Source: Apteryx mantelli
Taxonomy: Eukaryota; Chordata; Aves; Apterygiformes; Apterygidae
Direction of reading: 5' to 3'
DNA length: 64,000 bases
Assembly: GCF_036417845.1 (NCBI RefSeq)
Contig: NC_089980.1
Span: forward strand, 42,716,501-42,780,500
This document shows, piece by piece, positions 21,966 through 35,362 of this stretch. Positions within the stretch are counted from its first letter, which is position 1. Each line of letters opens with the position of its first letter. The notes beneath the pieces are model-generated. The model did no database searches. It was not told the DNA's origin and saw only the letters and a list, made by a program, of their open reading frames with translations. The position numbers were made by a program, and so were the translations under genes.

Positions 21966-24900
21966 CATGAAAGCGTTTATTGCTTCAGGAAATTTTGGTT
22001 GGCCACAAGTGAACACTGTTACTTGTTTTAGTGATTTATCTTCAAATAATTTCTAGATTAATTGGAAAGGACCCTAGTGTTTACCACATTGCAGAATCAA
22101 TCAGTGGCCCACATTTGTAATGCTCTTGAGCCTGCCTAGTCGCCTGTGAAACAATATTGCTAAGTACAGAGGTTCTCGTGCATGACTGACTCCTGTCTGT
22201 TCACCGTGATATCTAGCTGCTGGTTGTTTAAATGTGTATATGATAAATACAATTTATTATCTCCAACCAGAGTAAATCCAAAGATCTTGTTTGTGGAGAT
22301 TTCTTGGGGCAGTAGCTCTAGCGCTAGATGTCATACAGATATTTCCAGGATTATTCTGTGACAACCATTATGGGTCATCTCATCTCTCATTTCAGGGTAT
22401 TTCTAATCCTCCCATATAGTTTATTGCAGGAGAAGATAGCTATCCACTGAAGTTTCTTACAGCAGCATAGCTTCTGGGAGGGCCAGGGTATGATCCAGAT
22501 TTCTAATGAGGACCAAAAGGCCTGTTCTCATCCTGGCTGAATCCACCAGGGATCTCTGCACAGCTTGGAACCATGCTAGTAAAACCAGCCTTAGGCTTGG
22601 ACATTTGTTTCCATTTGCACCACTTCCTGGCCACCACAGCCTTCCAGGGAGCTCCAAGGAGAAAATGGCACAACCTTATGTTGAGTTTCTCTTGCTTGGA
22701 AGACGGATGCTCTACCAGTTCAATGTCCCATTTTCCCTCTTGTGCTTTTTATGAAACAGGTTTAAAGTGGAATAATGAGGTTCACACATGTAACAGTCTA
22801 AGCATATTTTGTAATATCTTCCCAACTAAGAGATTTTATTGTTCTTGCCTGGTTTACTCAATCATAGGATGCAAGTGTTCTGTATCAATAGTATAAACTG
22901 AGGGCATGTCAACAGAAGATGTTAAGCTCTTGTAAGTGCCAGCTGTACCAGCTATTCAACTGGTGAATACAGATGGCAACAAAAAGAAAATCTGAGAATG
23001 ACTTGATAGCTGTAGCATGCTTGGTAGCTCTATATATAATTTATTTGTCTTTTCAAAGTTCACTTTTAATAACCACAACAATTGAATTTCTATTTTTAGA
23101 TGATTTCATATTAATCACTTTTATTGTGGTTTAAATCAATGTTAAATGAACTTTTTCCAATGTTTTTTCTGTTTCACTTCCTGTAATGTTTGCTCTGAAA
23201 TTTCACCAATAAGGCAAGCAATGTAAACTAGAAAATTGTAACAGTTGTTATTGGTGCCTTGAGTTGACACCAGCACAATAAAATTGAAAAATTTAAACTG
23301 GAATTTTGTTTTCCCTTGCTCTCAGGGGCCACAACCTGAGATTTTCTAAAGATTGTCTTCTCTTCATGTTTTTCGGCAGCTTAAGTGCTTCATTTGACAC
23401 AAACAGTGAACTAAGTAAATACTTATGTTTTGGGTCATGGGTGGTTTACACAAATGTATTTATATTGATAAAAAACGGAAACAACAAGGTACACCTCCAA
23501 TACAATAACTATAGAATTAAAGGAAACAGCAGCTTTTTCATGGAAACTAAGAAAAATACCATTAAAATCTTGAGACTCTTTATAACCTATATCTGAAAGG
23601 GCTCCATCCTTTCACCTATGTGAGTGTACATCAGTAAGTCAAAATGGTTGGTTTAAGTTTGGAGTGAGAACAAAATCAACAGTAGAAAATTGCCAGATGG
23701 CAGTGTCAAGCTTGAATAAATACAATAAGTTACTGTTATTTACGTTTTGCATACTTCTAAGCAATTTCCTTAACTCTCTCTGAAATGCAGAGTTTAAAAG
23801 TCATGTGTGGTGCAAGGCAAATTCAAAACAATTCAGTGCTTCCATGTACAAGTTGTTCAGGCTGGATTCATACCCTGTGGAGGAACAGGTCCCTGGATCC
23901 TTGCATTCAGGTTGTCATCTAGTTCTGTTCAAAGAAATTTGTTCCAGAAAACTAGCCCTAGAATTTGTCTTTCATCAGAAATTTGAGTAAGACAGGATCA
24001 GCCAAGGTATCTTTCAACCATTTCATTGCTTATTTTAGAAATAGCTTCTTTGTGTCTGTAAATAATTCTGCTACTGATTATAGTGGTATTTTTTCTGGCT
24101 TTTGAAATACAGAGTAGGAAACCATGTCAGTTATTTTAGGCTTATCTTTTATTTAGTATCTGTTCATGTTTAAGAATTGTCAGGAACTGTAAAGACAACA
24201 GGTTGAGCAATTGGAGAACACTGAATCCTTTGATTTGCTCCAGGTAATATGGTAGACCAGGGTGTCCTATCGATATCTGTCCTTTCCAGAATGGCTCAGA
24301 TTTTCTGTGGGATAGGCTAGGCCCCAATGGGTCAATCACATAATATGTCAGCCTGGGGGGAGGACGAAATGATAACTGAAGCAATAATCAAGGAGACCCT
24401 GGTCAGATCTGGATTCAAAATACATTTTGTGAGAACTACTTCCTAGATTTGAGACTAAGTGCAACCTTGCATTCAAGGTTGGCAAGAAGCACTGGAACTG
24501 TAAGATCTTTGTGTTAACTTCCAAATTCAGCTATTCTCAAGAGTGGTTTTGCTTTCAACATTTTTTATTCATAATGTTTTCCCACTTAGGTTTTGTTTAT
24601 TTTTTTAATCAGAAGATGGTTAGAGGAACACCAAAAGAATTTAGATTAGACATTGTGCTTTGTCATCCCATCATCAAAAGTGATCTGCTAATATTGTTAT
24701 TTTGGCATATTATATTTATGCCTTTTTACATGGAAGCCAAATTTCATTTCCCATGTGGTAAGGCCTGCTGAGCTCACTCTGCCAGATTCAGAACTCACTC
24801 GGAAATCATGAGTCTTCAGTTTAATTCCAGATATATAGATTTGAGGAGTTTTTTATCTGTGAAAAGACATAAATTCTGGTCTACTGTAAAGAATCTTGCT

Positions 24901-27204
24901 TTGTTTATTTCCTATATTGTAATCTAAAGCTAGGGCAAGAAAAACTTTGCAAACAGAATATTGATGATTTGTATAATTTGAAATCTATTGCTATATATTT
25001 CTGTAGCTTTTCCATGGAAGTAAAGAAGACAGTATCAGCCACTTACTTACAGACTGTTATGTTTAACGTTTTGGAGCACACTGTTCTATTTAGCTGTATG
25101 GAACCATGCACATTTGTGAAAATACTTTCTTAAATGTGCACTTCATAATTTTGCCCTTACATTTACCTGTAAGGTCATTCAGCTGGAAAGTGGTTCGTCC
25201 TGAACTGCACACCTGCTCTGCATTTTCTCTTGCACATACAATTGACTATTTTATTTTATTTTTTTGCTTCTTTCTGCAGAAAACACTGCTTACTAAGTCA
25301 GCCACAGGACACATCTTATCTCGTATTCTACATATCCCTTACAGTTCCCTCCAGCTGTCTGTTATGTTTTATTTCCCATTAATTGATTTTTGTTGCCTGT
25401 TTTTTTGAAATGCTTTTCAAATAATAGTAGTGGTAAAGATGATAACACCTCCTCTGACAGGTGATTAGAAAACATTTCCCTTGGCCAACCAAATAGGATA
25501 CACCTCTAATGTGACATACTTTAAGTAAGAATGTCTAAAGTACAGCAGTAAACACGTCTTGACAAGTTCAGTCACTCAGTTTGCAAAACCCTCAGAAAAT
25601 TAGGATCCTACAATTAAGCCTAAGCATATTTTTTTTAAGGAATGATAATTTAGACTTCCAAGTTTGGCAGGTGGAATGCTTTGTTGAACAAAGCAGAGGG
25701 GGACCTAAAAACATTCACTGATGTATTTGTTCATTAATAATTTAGTTAATAGTTTATTACGTTTAATCATGATACCTACTTCAACTGGGGGAATCTGTCT
25801 CAGCCCATCAAATGCTATGTGAATGTGTCTGCATCCATTCCAGAAAATCAGTAGGCTAGCACTCTCCTGAACTGGTAGAAGTAGGTCCCATAAACTATAA
25901 CACAAGAAATGTCTAGATGTCTCACCTGTGACAGGCAGTGTGACAGGCAGTTGTGCAAACAGCCCAGGCCCATCTACCCATCACATTTTTCAGGGTACGG
26001 AACAACAGGTTGTACCTTTCAGTTATGGAAGTCAGAAGCAAGACAGAGTCTCTTGCTAGAATCTCTGAAAGTGATTGTTGCCCTTAACACAGGCCACCAG
26101 AAGGTCTGCCATCAGTGTTGAGTAAATTTGGCATCTCAGTTGCTTCAGAGCAGTTTGCTTCATAATGCTATGGCAGGTCAATATTATCAATTCCACTATA
26201 GCTTCTAGCTCCCATATGTTTTACTACAGCTAAAAGAATCAACAGAGCACCAAAGTTCTAACCTGAATCTTTGCACGTTGCACTTCTCTACTAATCACTT
26301 TCTCTCCCCCAGCTGCAGCAACAGAGCAATCCCAAACAAAGTCCAAGATGATCTGTTGGGAGCTTTCCACAAAATGTGTCACTTTTCAGTGACAACTGGC
26401 CTTCTGCTGCCAGTCTTCTTCTGGGTGGGGATGTCTGGCCCTAGGTGAGGATGGCAGGTACAGAGTTTTCCCAGAAATGAATATGAATAAAAACAGTTTT
26501 TCATTTGAAAGTAAGTGAAAAACAATCCTGAATATTAAGCAAAGGAAGGATATCTGTATCCAGAACTATTTAATAGGAAGGGAGTTTGGTAACAAAATCG
26601 CAGCCCTAGCCACCCAGTTTTCTTGCTGCATGTGTATGTTTTCTTTCAGAAGCAGTCCAACAGAGATGCCACTAAGGAAGAAGCCATAAGGCTCTTCCTA
26701 AAGAAAGATATGCAACCACAGCTCATTTTCAGTGCATGAAAATCATTAAGGCGCCCATGATTGAGTCTGTGGTACGTTTTTAGCTAACGATTAACCTTTA
26801 GCCCTCCTTCCCCCTATGCGTTTGGATTAAAAGGGCAATATGAAGAGCGAAAGCAGCAAACATGAGTGGTTCATTCCCTAACTCAATGGACTAAGGGTTT
26901 TTCCAAGTGTGGAATCATCTGACAAAGAATTCAGGACCAGTGGGCCAGGTAGTGAGGGGACTGAACTTATTAGGTTTAGAAAAGAAAGAGAAGCTGTCTT
27001 GTGACCAGGCTGAATTCAGGATGTTTATGAACTTCATCATGCTGTGTTCACTGGTACCACCAATGTTTGTGTGGTACAGACAGCAGCTATTGACTTTTCC
27101 ATTTATTCAGCTCCATACTTTTCTTTGTTCTGGGGAGTCTACTATAATTAGAGAGTTTATAGTGTTTTCTTATACAGAAGTCTAGTGTTTAGAGTAAGGC
27201 TTTA

Positions 27205-27400
27205 CTAGTCAAGACTTAGAGAGTCTGTTCCTGGCTCTACATTTGTGTCACCCTGGGTAAGTCATTAAACCACACATTTACCTCAGCTTCCCAGCCTGGA
27301 AAATGATACCTACCTCAAAGGGCTTGTGTCAAGCTTCATTCATTTGATTGAGATCTCTGGATAAAACGTGTTTTAATAAGAGCAAAATATTATGATTCAC
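27205..27400 (+). mobile_element. MIR-type SINE upstream of KCNK16
   Basis: Contains the diagnostic MIR core and 3' region in order: a 'tgtcaccctgggtaagtcattaa' block, a 'cctcagcttcccagcctggaaaatgatacctacctcaaagggc' block, and the amniote-type tail 'gagatctctggataaaa...atattatgattc'. The tRNA-like head is poorly preserved. It ends about 230 nt before the KCNK16 start codon, so it may overlap the promoter or 5' UTR. Confidence 0.75.
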
Positions 27401-27633
27401 ATTCTTATTAAGCCATAAATGCTCTCCATTTATTTTGGATAAAGAACAGATGTGGAGGGGTAAAATTTGTCTGTGTTTGTCTCATTTTATACAGGCCTGA
27501 TGCCTGTATGTTCTGTTAAAAAAATCCCTGTGGCAGTAGCTGGGGGTGTGATTGCTGGGTGCCCTGGCTAGAGCGTGCCTTGGAAAGTAACCTAGTAAGG
27601 ACTGAGCAGGGACCTCAGAGCAGCAGCAGCAGC

Positions 27634-27846
27634 ATGCCCCTCCTCATGGTGCACAGCCAGCAGATCAGCTGGACTCTGCTGCTGGTACTAGGATATCTCT
27701 TTTACCTCCTCCTGGGCGCTATGGTGTTCCAGCTGCTGGAGAAGCAGGCAGAGGCCCACTCTCGGGATGAGTTCCAGCTGGAGAAGCTCAAATTCCTGCA
27801 GAACTACACATGCTTGGACAGGCAAGCCCTGGAGCAGTTTTTGCAG
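27634..27846 (+). CDS. KCNK16: KCNK16 exon 1 (start, M1, cap)
   Basis: Starts at ATG 27634 and encodes residues 1-71, ending TTTTTGCAG|GTAAGA in phase 0. The frame is open upstream to 27559, but only a GTG lies there. ATG 27634 puts M1 (LLLVLGYLFYLLLGAMVFQL) at the same distance from the N-terminus as in the mammalian protein. The sequence before the ATG (CAGCAGC) gives an A at -3. The exon carries the conserved FQLLE at the end of M1, the cap helix, and NYTCLD with the cap cysteine that links the two subunits of K2P dimers. Confidence 0.92.
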
Positions 27847-30800
27847 GTAAGAGGAACAGGCCCCCTAATTTTGGCTCGCGATTATTTTGGCTGGAAGCAA
27901 TGATACTGTTTTGTCCAAATGTGTCATTAATTGATCTATTATCTGTGATAATAAAGGACTAACTGTGCTAGAGAAAGGCAGAGGTTTCTCAAGCTCCATT
28001 CACACACCTCTGCAACTTTACCTTGACCTATTGCACTTCTATCTTTTTCCAGTCATGAACTTCCAAAATACACAACTCTGCTGATGCACTTCTATGCTAC
28101 TTTGTAGTAATTTCAACTTTGCTATTCTTGTCTCCCTTTTTAATTATTGCCTGGAAATTATGCATGGGGGGGAAAAAAAACTTACAAGGAGCAGGTTGCC
28201 CTGCCAAGGTACTTCAGCCCAAGCCTGTGCAATTTCTGCGCATCTTCACTAATAGGGATTGGCTGCTGCCCTTGATAGTGGTCCTGCACTTCCAGACCTC
28301 TCAGGAAAAGATAGAAGTCAGCCATCATGAGCTGTGTCTTTTTCTTCATCATTTATAATGAGTGATAAAGAGTTCTTGTTCAATACGGTTTGAGAATGAA
28401 TGACTCTTCAATTGCATTTTAATCTGTCCCTCAAAACAGGCTGGAGATGAATTATAAACCCCTCCTTGGTATTATTATAGAAATAGTCTATCATTCTAGG
28501 ATTGCAAGAATTGGAGAGAAATCCTTGAATTATCACTTTCTTCATGCTCAAAATTTCTCCAGCCACAGAGCTGGGTGCGTAAATGGTTCTGTTCCTATCA
28601 GGTCATTAAACCACCCCACTCAGGATGCAAGTCTGCACTGTCTCAGTCAGAGGGCTTCTGCCAAGGTATATGCTTTTGATCAGCAAAGAGCCTAGATTCT
28701 GTAAATGGATTTAAGCAAACAATAAAATCCAAATCATAAAGAGAACAGAAAGCACCTGAACCACTTTCTACAAGGACAATGTTCTGATGTCTAATCCTGT
28801 GATATATGACTTGTGGAACATTTGTTGTTATCCAGAAAACAACTAGAGTTTTCAAGAACTTAAGTGCCCAAAAATGTGCCTGTGTTTCTCAAATACAACA
28901 GCTGGAGATATTACCTGTCTTTTCCTTGTCTCTGCGGTAATGATGGTAGAGAAGAGAATCCTGATTCTCATTCTCAACCAAATTGGGATACTTCATAGGA
29001 TTAAAAGGTTTAGTTCAATCTCTGGTACACTAGAAACCTAAGGGGAGGAAGGTCAGATATATCCAAATTCTCCTTCCTCTTGCTCCAGTGGATCTTCGTT
29101 AGTGCAGTGGAGCTACTCAGAGAATCACATTTTGCTGAGTCTCAGCTGAATTAGATACATTTCACTTTTAGCTGTTCCAAACAAAACCAGCTGAGGGCAC
29201 CAAACAATCAGCTACAATGCACCAAACTTCAACGTAATCACACTTAATCCTCAAGGGAGCAGTGAATGTAAACACAGGTGCCCTCTAACTCCCCTGTCAT
29301 TTATAACCCCTCTTAAGAAATTTGTCCAGCTCTTACTAGTAACAACGAATAGAATTCTTTTCGGATTAAATCTCTAACTCTAAGACCAGTGCAGTGAAGC
29401 AATTATCTCTGTAGATTTTTACTGTATGGTCAAAGAGGCTTGTTCACCATGTCAGAAATTCTAGACTGAAAAATGACAGTATTTGTGCTATGGTGAGATA
29501 CCACCACCAGATTCAGTTTGCTCAGCTGACAAGAATACAGTGTCTTTTCTTACTGCTAGTTCTTTAAACCTGAATCCTAGAATCTGAGAATCGACTTGTG
29601 GCTTATTTTTGCATATCCATTATCATTAGTAATAGACTTTACATATATAATTCATTAACTTTTGACTTGATTTTGCATGAAGCAAATTCTCTTTCTTATG
29701 TCCATGATCTGCATTGGCTCTGACTGTCTAGCTGAGAGGTGGCCCTGGGCTGGAGCTGAACAGCCTGGAGCTTTACAAAAGTGCAAATCCAAAACCCATG
29801 ATCTATTGTATCTTGGGTAAACATACTTTTGTCATAAAATTATGGCATACTGACAGTATAAGCAAGAAGCAGATTAGCTGAGTAAGAAGGTGTCTTTTTA
29901 AATTCCCTTTTTTGATCATGCCCATACTTTTTCAGACCTAAGGCAAATGATATAAATACTGACTGAGAGGGCCAAATCTTTGTCTATTACCACAGGAGAT
30001 TTCAGTGCATATTGGGAAAGGGACAGATGCAGGAAAGGCAGGCAGCTGGTACTCTCTCCACTTCCTACTATAGCTTTATGCAGACCTCATACTTTTACTG
30101 TAGGTCATAGCAGATTGCTTTTTCTTACTGGTTACTTCTGGTCCCAAAGGCAACTGCAAATGTTCAGCAACCATTCACCAAGTGTTCTGTTCTCACTTCA
30201 GCCATAACCCCAACCTGAGCTGTAGACAGAAAGGAGCTAGGAGCCGCTATCCTGGTCTTTGTCTGAAGCAGGAGCTTGTTCAGGAATGATCCTCCTGCGC
30301 CCCAGCCATCTCTCTCATGATGTTGTGCTTAAAAGAAACTCTGTCATACCAAGAAATCTGAGCTTGTCAGAATGTTTGAAGTGTTCAACATTTAACACTG
30401 CCTTCCTCTTTCCTTCTGGCTTTCATGATGTGGATGTAGCACCTCTGAACTTGTGTTCATTGAAATGGAGAGAACTGAGAAGTGTTCCTTACAGGGATGA
30501 ATTGAACCTGAGATTGTTTCAGACATTTCAAGTGACTCACACCTCAGTAGCTTCTGAGTATTGCTTCTAACCAGCAAATAAAATAGTCACCTTTAGATAA
30601 TCTGATGTGTCAAATTCTTCCCATTCTGAGGACAGGCTTTTAACAAATAGTGTAAGGCTCTTTGTGCTATTAAAAAGAAAATCTGCTGGCGCTTCTATCA
30701 TGAGATCACAAGTGACAAGATGCCCAGCACCAGAGACTTGTCTGATGGACTTAACCAATGCTGTAGGATTTGTTAATGAAGGAATAACATTAGCTATTAA

Positions 30801-31888
30801 ACTTAGGATACTCATTCCACCAGCACAGAGCAGCTACTATTGCAGAACCTCTGCAAAATTAGAAGCTCTATAATGGATATGTTTATTAGATAAGCAGTCT
30901 TCTGGCAGCAGTCACGATTTGAATTAAGAAAGAATATCTTGCTTGGTATCATACTCCTGGAACCAGTTAAAGCTGAGATTGCTGTTGAGTCCTGCTCATG
31001 TCTTGCATCATACAAGAGTACCTGGAAGACTACAACTGTGAATTCACAAGTAACTCATTCAGTCATTTGATAAATGTGACCTGGACCTCAAAATAGATAT
31101 GTAACAAACAAGGAGATTCTCCAAACCCCACCCAGTCCATTAGCAGAAGGCACCCAGTCTCCTTCAGAACAATCCTCAGAGAGGGCAGGGAACACAGTCA
31201 TCACTAAGGTGGCTGGCAAGATATTTAATATATAAATAGGAGCTGCAACTCTTCTGCACGCTATAGCTCTGGTCCTCCAGTAAGAGCTCTCTGGAACAGC
31301 AGAAAATATTTCATTAGCTAATCTTTGAGACTAGAAGCCTGGTATTGATTGAAAATGCTGAGAAGCCATAGACAAAAAACAGTAACTCATCCTCACTTGT
31401 GCTTACATGGAGGGACTAGAAGTAAGCATGTTCTCAGTACCCTTCCCCCAAGCAGAAACATACACTTACACATGCCCAAATTTAAAATTGGAATGGGATG
31501 GTTGGGGTAGGGAAGGAGAGAAGAGGAACTGCCTTTGTTTTTTATGGCATCACCACTTCATTTTCCCAGTTTGATCACTTTGGGCACTCCCTCTACTCCC
31601 TTCCCTTCAGCCTTCAACTAATTATGGAACCGATCCTACCTCAGTGGTCAGTTCTCCAATTAAGAGAGTTGAATTTCCCAGCCAGCTCTATTTCACAGAA
31701 CTTTGCCATGCCAGCACAACACCTCTCTCAAGTCCTTCTAGAAAAAGTCTAACCTGTCATCTTCACTGCTTATTGCACTGCTTGCTCAAGATCAAAAACA
31801 ATATTTACTTCTCTGTCTTTTCTGACATTCTTCCTGACTTGGTCTAATGAGTTGCTCATCTTTGCTCCTCTGGCTTCTTCTGCTTCAG
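27847..31888 (+). other. KCNK16: KCNK16 intron 1
   Basis: A 4.0-kb GT-AG intron. No repeat, exon or antisense gene was recognised; open frames are short and unrelated. Confidence 0.8.
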
Positions 31889-32003
31889 GTGCTCATGGAA
31901 GCATGGGAAAAAGGGGTCAACCCAGAAGGAAACTCTACCAATCCCAGTAACTGGGATTTTGGCAACTCCTTCTTCTTTGCAGGAACTGTTGTTACCACTA
32001 TAG
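31889..32003 (+). CDS. KCNK16: KCNK16 exon 2 (cap end, pore helix 1)
   Basis: A 115-nt exon with acceptor CTGCTTCAG and donor ACTATAG|GTAAGG. It encodes VLMEAWEKGVNPEGNSTNPS and then NWDFGNSFFFAGTVVTTI, residues 72-109 plus the first base of Gly110. N86-S-T is a glycosylation sequon. SFFFAGTVVTTIG is the first pore helix leading into the filter. The exon splits the filter between TI and GYG, a hallmark of K2P genes of this clade, and its length and phase are the same as KCNK17 exon 2 in this window. Confidence 0.95.
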
Positions 32004-32545
32004 GTAAGGTACGCTTTTTTTTCTCATGAATCAGGGGTTCCTCCAGCTGCCCTGTGAAGCACCCAAAATGTACCATTGTTGGACAGAATACTCCAGCAAG
32101 AGGATCTTGACTACTCTGCATTACATTTTGCCATCAGTTTCCAATTATACCTGTTACTGTTATTTTGTACTGTATTGCACCTACAAAACTGGCCAAGTGC
32201 CTACTTGGTACATGTAATATGATTTTGTACATGCACAGCACAACTTCAGGTTGTTTTGAAGAACTCAGTTGCATTCCCCACAAAATCAGAGACTCGTGGA
32301 AGATCAGCATACTCTTTAAGATTAATATTTTTCATATTAAATATTCTATTAAATGTAACAAATGTACATGGTACTATCAGAAACTATGGCAATTTGTAGA
32401 CAGAATTCAGTGTGGAAAATAATACACACAGGCCTCCAGGTTGCTGAAGCTTAATGGAAGCCTTGGAAGCCTTGGACGTTCCCATGATAGTTTGAAAACT
32501 GACTGTAAAGCCTTTTCAGGTAGCCTTTTCCTTCTTTTATTCCAG
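32004..32545 (+). other. KCNK16: KCNK16 intron 2
   Basis: A 542-nt GT-AG intron. Nothing else was recognised. Confidence 0.85.
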
Positions 32546-32712
32546 GCTATGGCAACCTGGCCCCCAGCACAGTGGCAGGGCAGGTGTTCTGTGTGTTTTA
32601 TGCCTTGTTTGGAGTGCCGCTCAACCTGGCCTTCCTTAACCAGTTGGGAAAAGGACTCAATGCTCATCTGATTACTCTGGAAAGATGGGTGCACAAGCCA
32701 GGCCGTGCCCAG
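32546..32712 (+). CDS. KCNK16: KCNK16 exon 3 (filter 1, M2)
   Basis: A 167-nt exon with acceptor TTTATTCCAG and donor GCCCAG|GTACAA. It completes Gly110, then encodes YGNLAPSTVAGQVFCVFYAL and FGVPLNLAFLNQLGKGLNAH, ending at residue 165. It holds the end of the first selectivity filter (GYGN), M2 with the conserved Gly-(V/I)-Pro-Leu-Asn motif, and the start of the intracellular M2-M3 loop (ERWVHKPGRAQ). Confidence 0.95.
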
Positions 32713-35196
32713 GTACAATGTCAATTTATCATTAATTTCCATTGTTTTAAAGCTGAATAAAGCTGTTTTCTCAGATAGGTAGTGCTGCTGCTAGACTGAG
32801 TGTCAGAATGTGTGCCCACATTCTCCAAATCACAGCAATCACATGACCCTCTGTATCAAAAGAATGATATATTTATACATGGTGGCTTTAAAGCAATTAG
32901 CTTTTGCCTGAGGAACTCCAGATTTGCCTTTTTAGACCCTGATTCAATAAAATTATTAAGCAAGCACAGTCTCAATTTTGAGCAGGGTCTTTGAGCTCTG
33001 CTGACCTAGCAGAACACATGCACATACACGCTTTGCTGAATCAAGCTCGTATTATCTAGCCTACACTAGTATCTAGCTCAGAAGTCAGCTCTACACTGTG
33101 CAAAGACAACTTATTTTTATTGGCCCTGTTAACCTGGCTTGAATTATTTTCCCTGATTGTGCCAGCAATTTACCACTTCCTTCCTTTTCCCATATTGAAT
33201 TGTAAATAAATATGCCTCTCCTTAGTTATAGTTTATTGCTGAGTCACTGAGATATTCCAAATGTATTGGAATAAGGAAAACAGTGATCATATAAAGTACT
33301 TGAAGGTCATTTATAAATTTAGTGCACATTTCTGAGTAAAGGTTCCATGACCTGACCCGTTGAGTTAAGGAAAGGGAAGATCCGATACGTTTGTTGCAGC
33401 TATCCTGAATGTCACGTCAAAACATCCAAAAACACCTCAGAGTTCTGGCACATGCCTTTTTCTCTTTCACATTTGTGAAATCTCTGAATTGCTGTATTCT
33501 TTATCTACACTGGTAAAGATTTGCTGGCAAAGCTATATGGGTACTATCAAATGCAGACTCAGTTCATATGAATAACAAGTTCTTTTGCTGCATAACCTAT
33601 GTCTCTTCCCCAGATACAGGCAGCTCTACACTAAAAAGATTTCCATGCTAGTATAGCTGCAACTTTCTTGAGATTTGTAATGGCACTTCAGGGATGTGAT
33701 TGTTTTTTCACACCTAAATTAACACCTCATTTCTGGCAGAACTTCCACGATCAGATGGAACTCTGGAACTTTAAATGCTTGCTCACTCTGAAAAGCCTCT
33801 CCCAGGAAACGGGGTCATCTCCTTTCAAACACAATTTAATAACACTTTTGGTAATTAATTACAACTGATTCTTCCTGACTTACACTTTCCTCTACCTTAT
33901 GGGTTTGTACCAGAAAGTTCTTAAATGCCAGCTGAAAAAGTAATATTGAGCATTTCAATATAAAGTTTTATGCAAACTTTACTATCTAATTAAATGTTAT
34001 CACACTTCTGAAATGAACTAAATGAGAACAGAAATCAACTATAGCACATCCATCAGTAATTCTCAAAGTGTTTTGCAAATGAAGTCCATATTATTATACA
34101 ATTGGAGAGACAAGGTACATAGTATAGAAGTGATTTGTCAAAGTCACCCAGTAGGCTCACGTCAAATTTCCCAAATTTTAACTCAGTGAACCATTTTATG
34201 TATGAGATAATGCAGAGAGAGACAGAAAAGAAAATATTACCTGGACTTTCCATTTCATAAACCAAGTGGTTTGATTTTTCATCAAGTCACAATAAGCACA
34301 TGCATAGCACATATACTTTGGTTCAAATGCCCATGAGGACATTTTTAAATGATTGCAATGAGCTTGCATCAGACCACATATCACTAGTCAAAAGTTAGCC
34401 AGTCATGAGTGAGTTCCTTGGGAACCCAGGAGTTCCTGATCCTCAATCCTCAGATCAAACCATGAGGCCATTCCTCTGTCATGACCCATCGACTGCTCTG
34501 TGTACCTAACTAATGCAGCCACGTGTGCTGTAACTTAGCTGCCCTAAACGTCTCCCAGAAGGCAGACGTTTGTACTGAGAGATACAGATCTACCCTGTGC
34601 TGACAGAAAAAAGTTCTGCTCTGAATGCTTCTAAGTTTAAAATAAAAGCAGGCAAACTGATTTCACTTAAATTTCATCCAAACATTTTTGGCTGAGCCCT
34701 TGCAAGCCACTTTATAAATCTTTGGAAGCAGCAGTGGTGAAGAGAACCCTAATTTGTTCTTGCCAATCTTTGTATCACGAGTTATGCAATATTTGGTGCT
34801 TTTCCTAAAAGACTCTCTTCTTGGAGCCAAGTGATTATGAGAGCACCTCAGTTTGAACTGAAAATGTAAAGTAAGCATTTAATTCCTGTGGTTGCCATAG
34901 TAATTTTGGAACTATGGCTTGAACGTACTTAAAAACTCATAGCTTAAAGCATTAAAAAAATCCTTTTTTTCACTAATTTTGAGATTTTTTTGGACTCATG
35001 ATTAGCTCCAGTATCTATGTGCAGCCTAAACAGAGAGGTCAGCCTGCAGTGCATGGAAGTATCAGTTTATTTTTCCTTTCTTGTACATTGCTCCCAGCAG
35101 TAGTAGGTTTGTGATCCAAGAGCAAAACAAAACCAGCAGTTTCCACTGGACACATGCTCAGTGCTGCTGAGCTGCCATCTTCCTTTTCTCTTGCAG
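32713..35196 (+). other. KCNK16: KCNK16 intron 3
   Basis: A 2.5-kb GT-AG intron. Around 32935-33000 a weak match (CCCTGATTCAATAAAATTAT, then AAGCAAGCAC) resembles old palindromic sauropsid repeats; this is tentative. No coding feature was recognised. Confidence 0.75.
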
Positions 35197-35362
35197 ATAT
35201 TTCAAACGCTGGCAATGGCCATCTTCCTGACCACTGGGACCTTGCTTTTTCTAGTGTTCCCACCACTGGTCTTCAGTTATGTAGAAGGCTGGAGCTATGG
35301 AGAAGGCTTTTATTTCACCTTCATCACCCTCAGCACCATTGGATTTGGGGACTATGTAGTAG
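35197..35362 (+). CDS. KCNK16: KCNK16 exon 4 (M3, pore 2)
   Basis: A 166-nt exon with acceptor TTCTCTTGCAG and donor GTAGTAG|GTAATA. It encodes residues 166-220 plus the first base of Gly221: IFQTLAMAIFLTTGTLLFLV (M3), FPPLVFSYVEGWSYGEGFYF, and the second pore loop TFITLSTIGFGDYVVG. FPP...S.VEGWS..EGFYF is very strongly conserved in TALK/TASK-2 channels, and TIGFGD is the second filter. Confidence 0.95.

Larger units (their letters stand above)
19162..27204. other. KIF6 3' UTR and KIF6-KCNK16 intergenic region
   Basis: About 8 kb with no recognised gene. The first kilobase or so is probably KIF6 3' UTR. A CR1 fragment occupies about 21604-21965. The many short open frames on both strands lack splice signals in matching phase or recognisable protein features. 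Confidence 0.65.

Noticed and set aside
27559-27633. Upstream extension of the KCNK16 frame by 25 codons
   Set aside because: It begins with GTG, not ATG. The ATG at 27634 gives the N-terminal length expected for the family.
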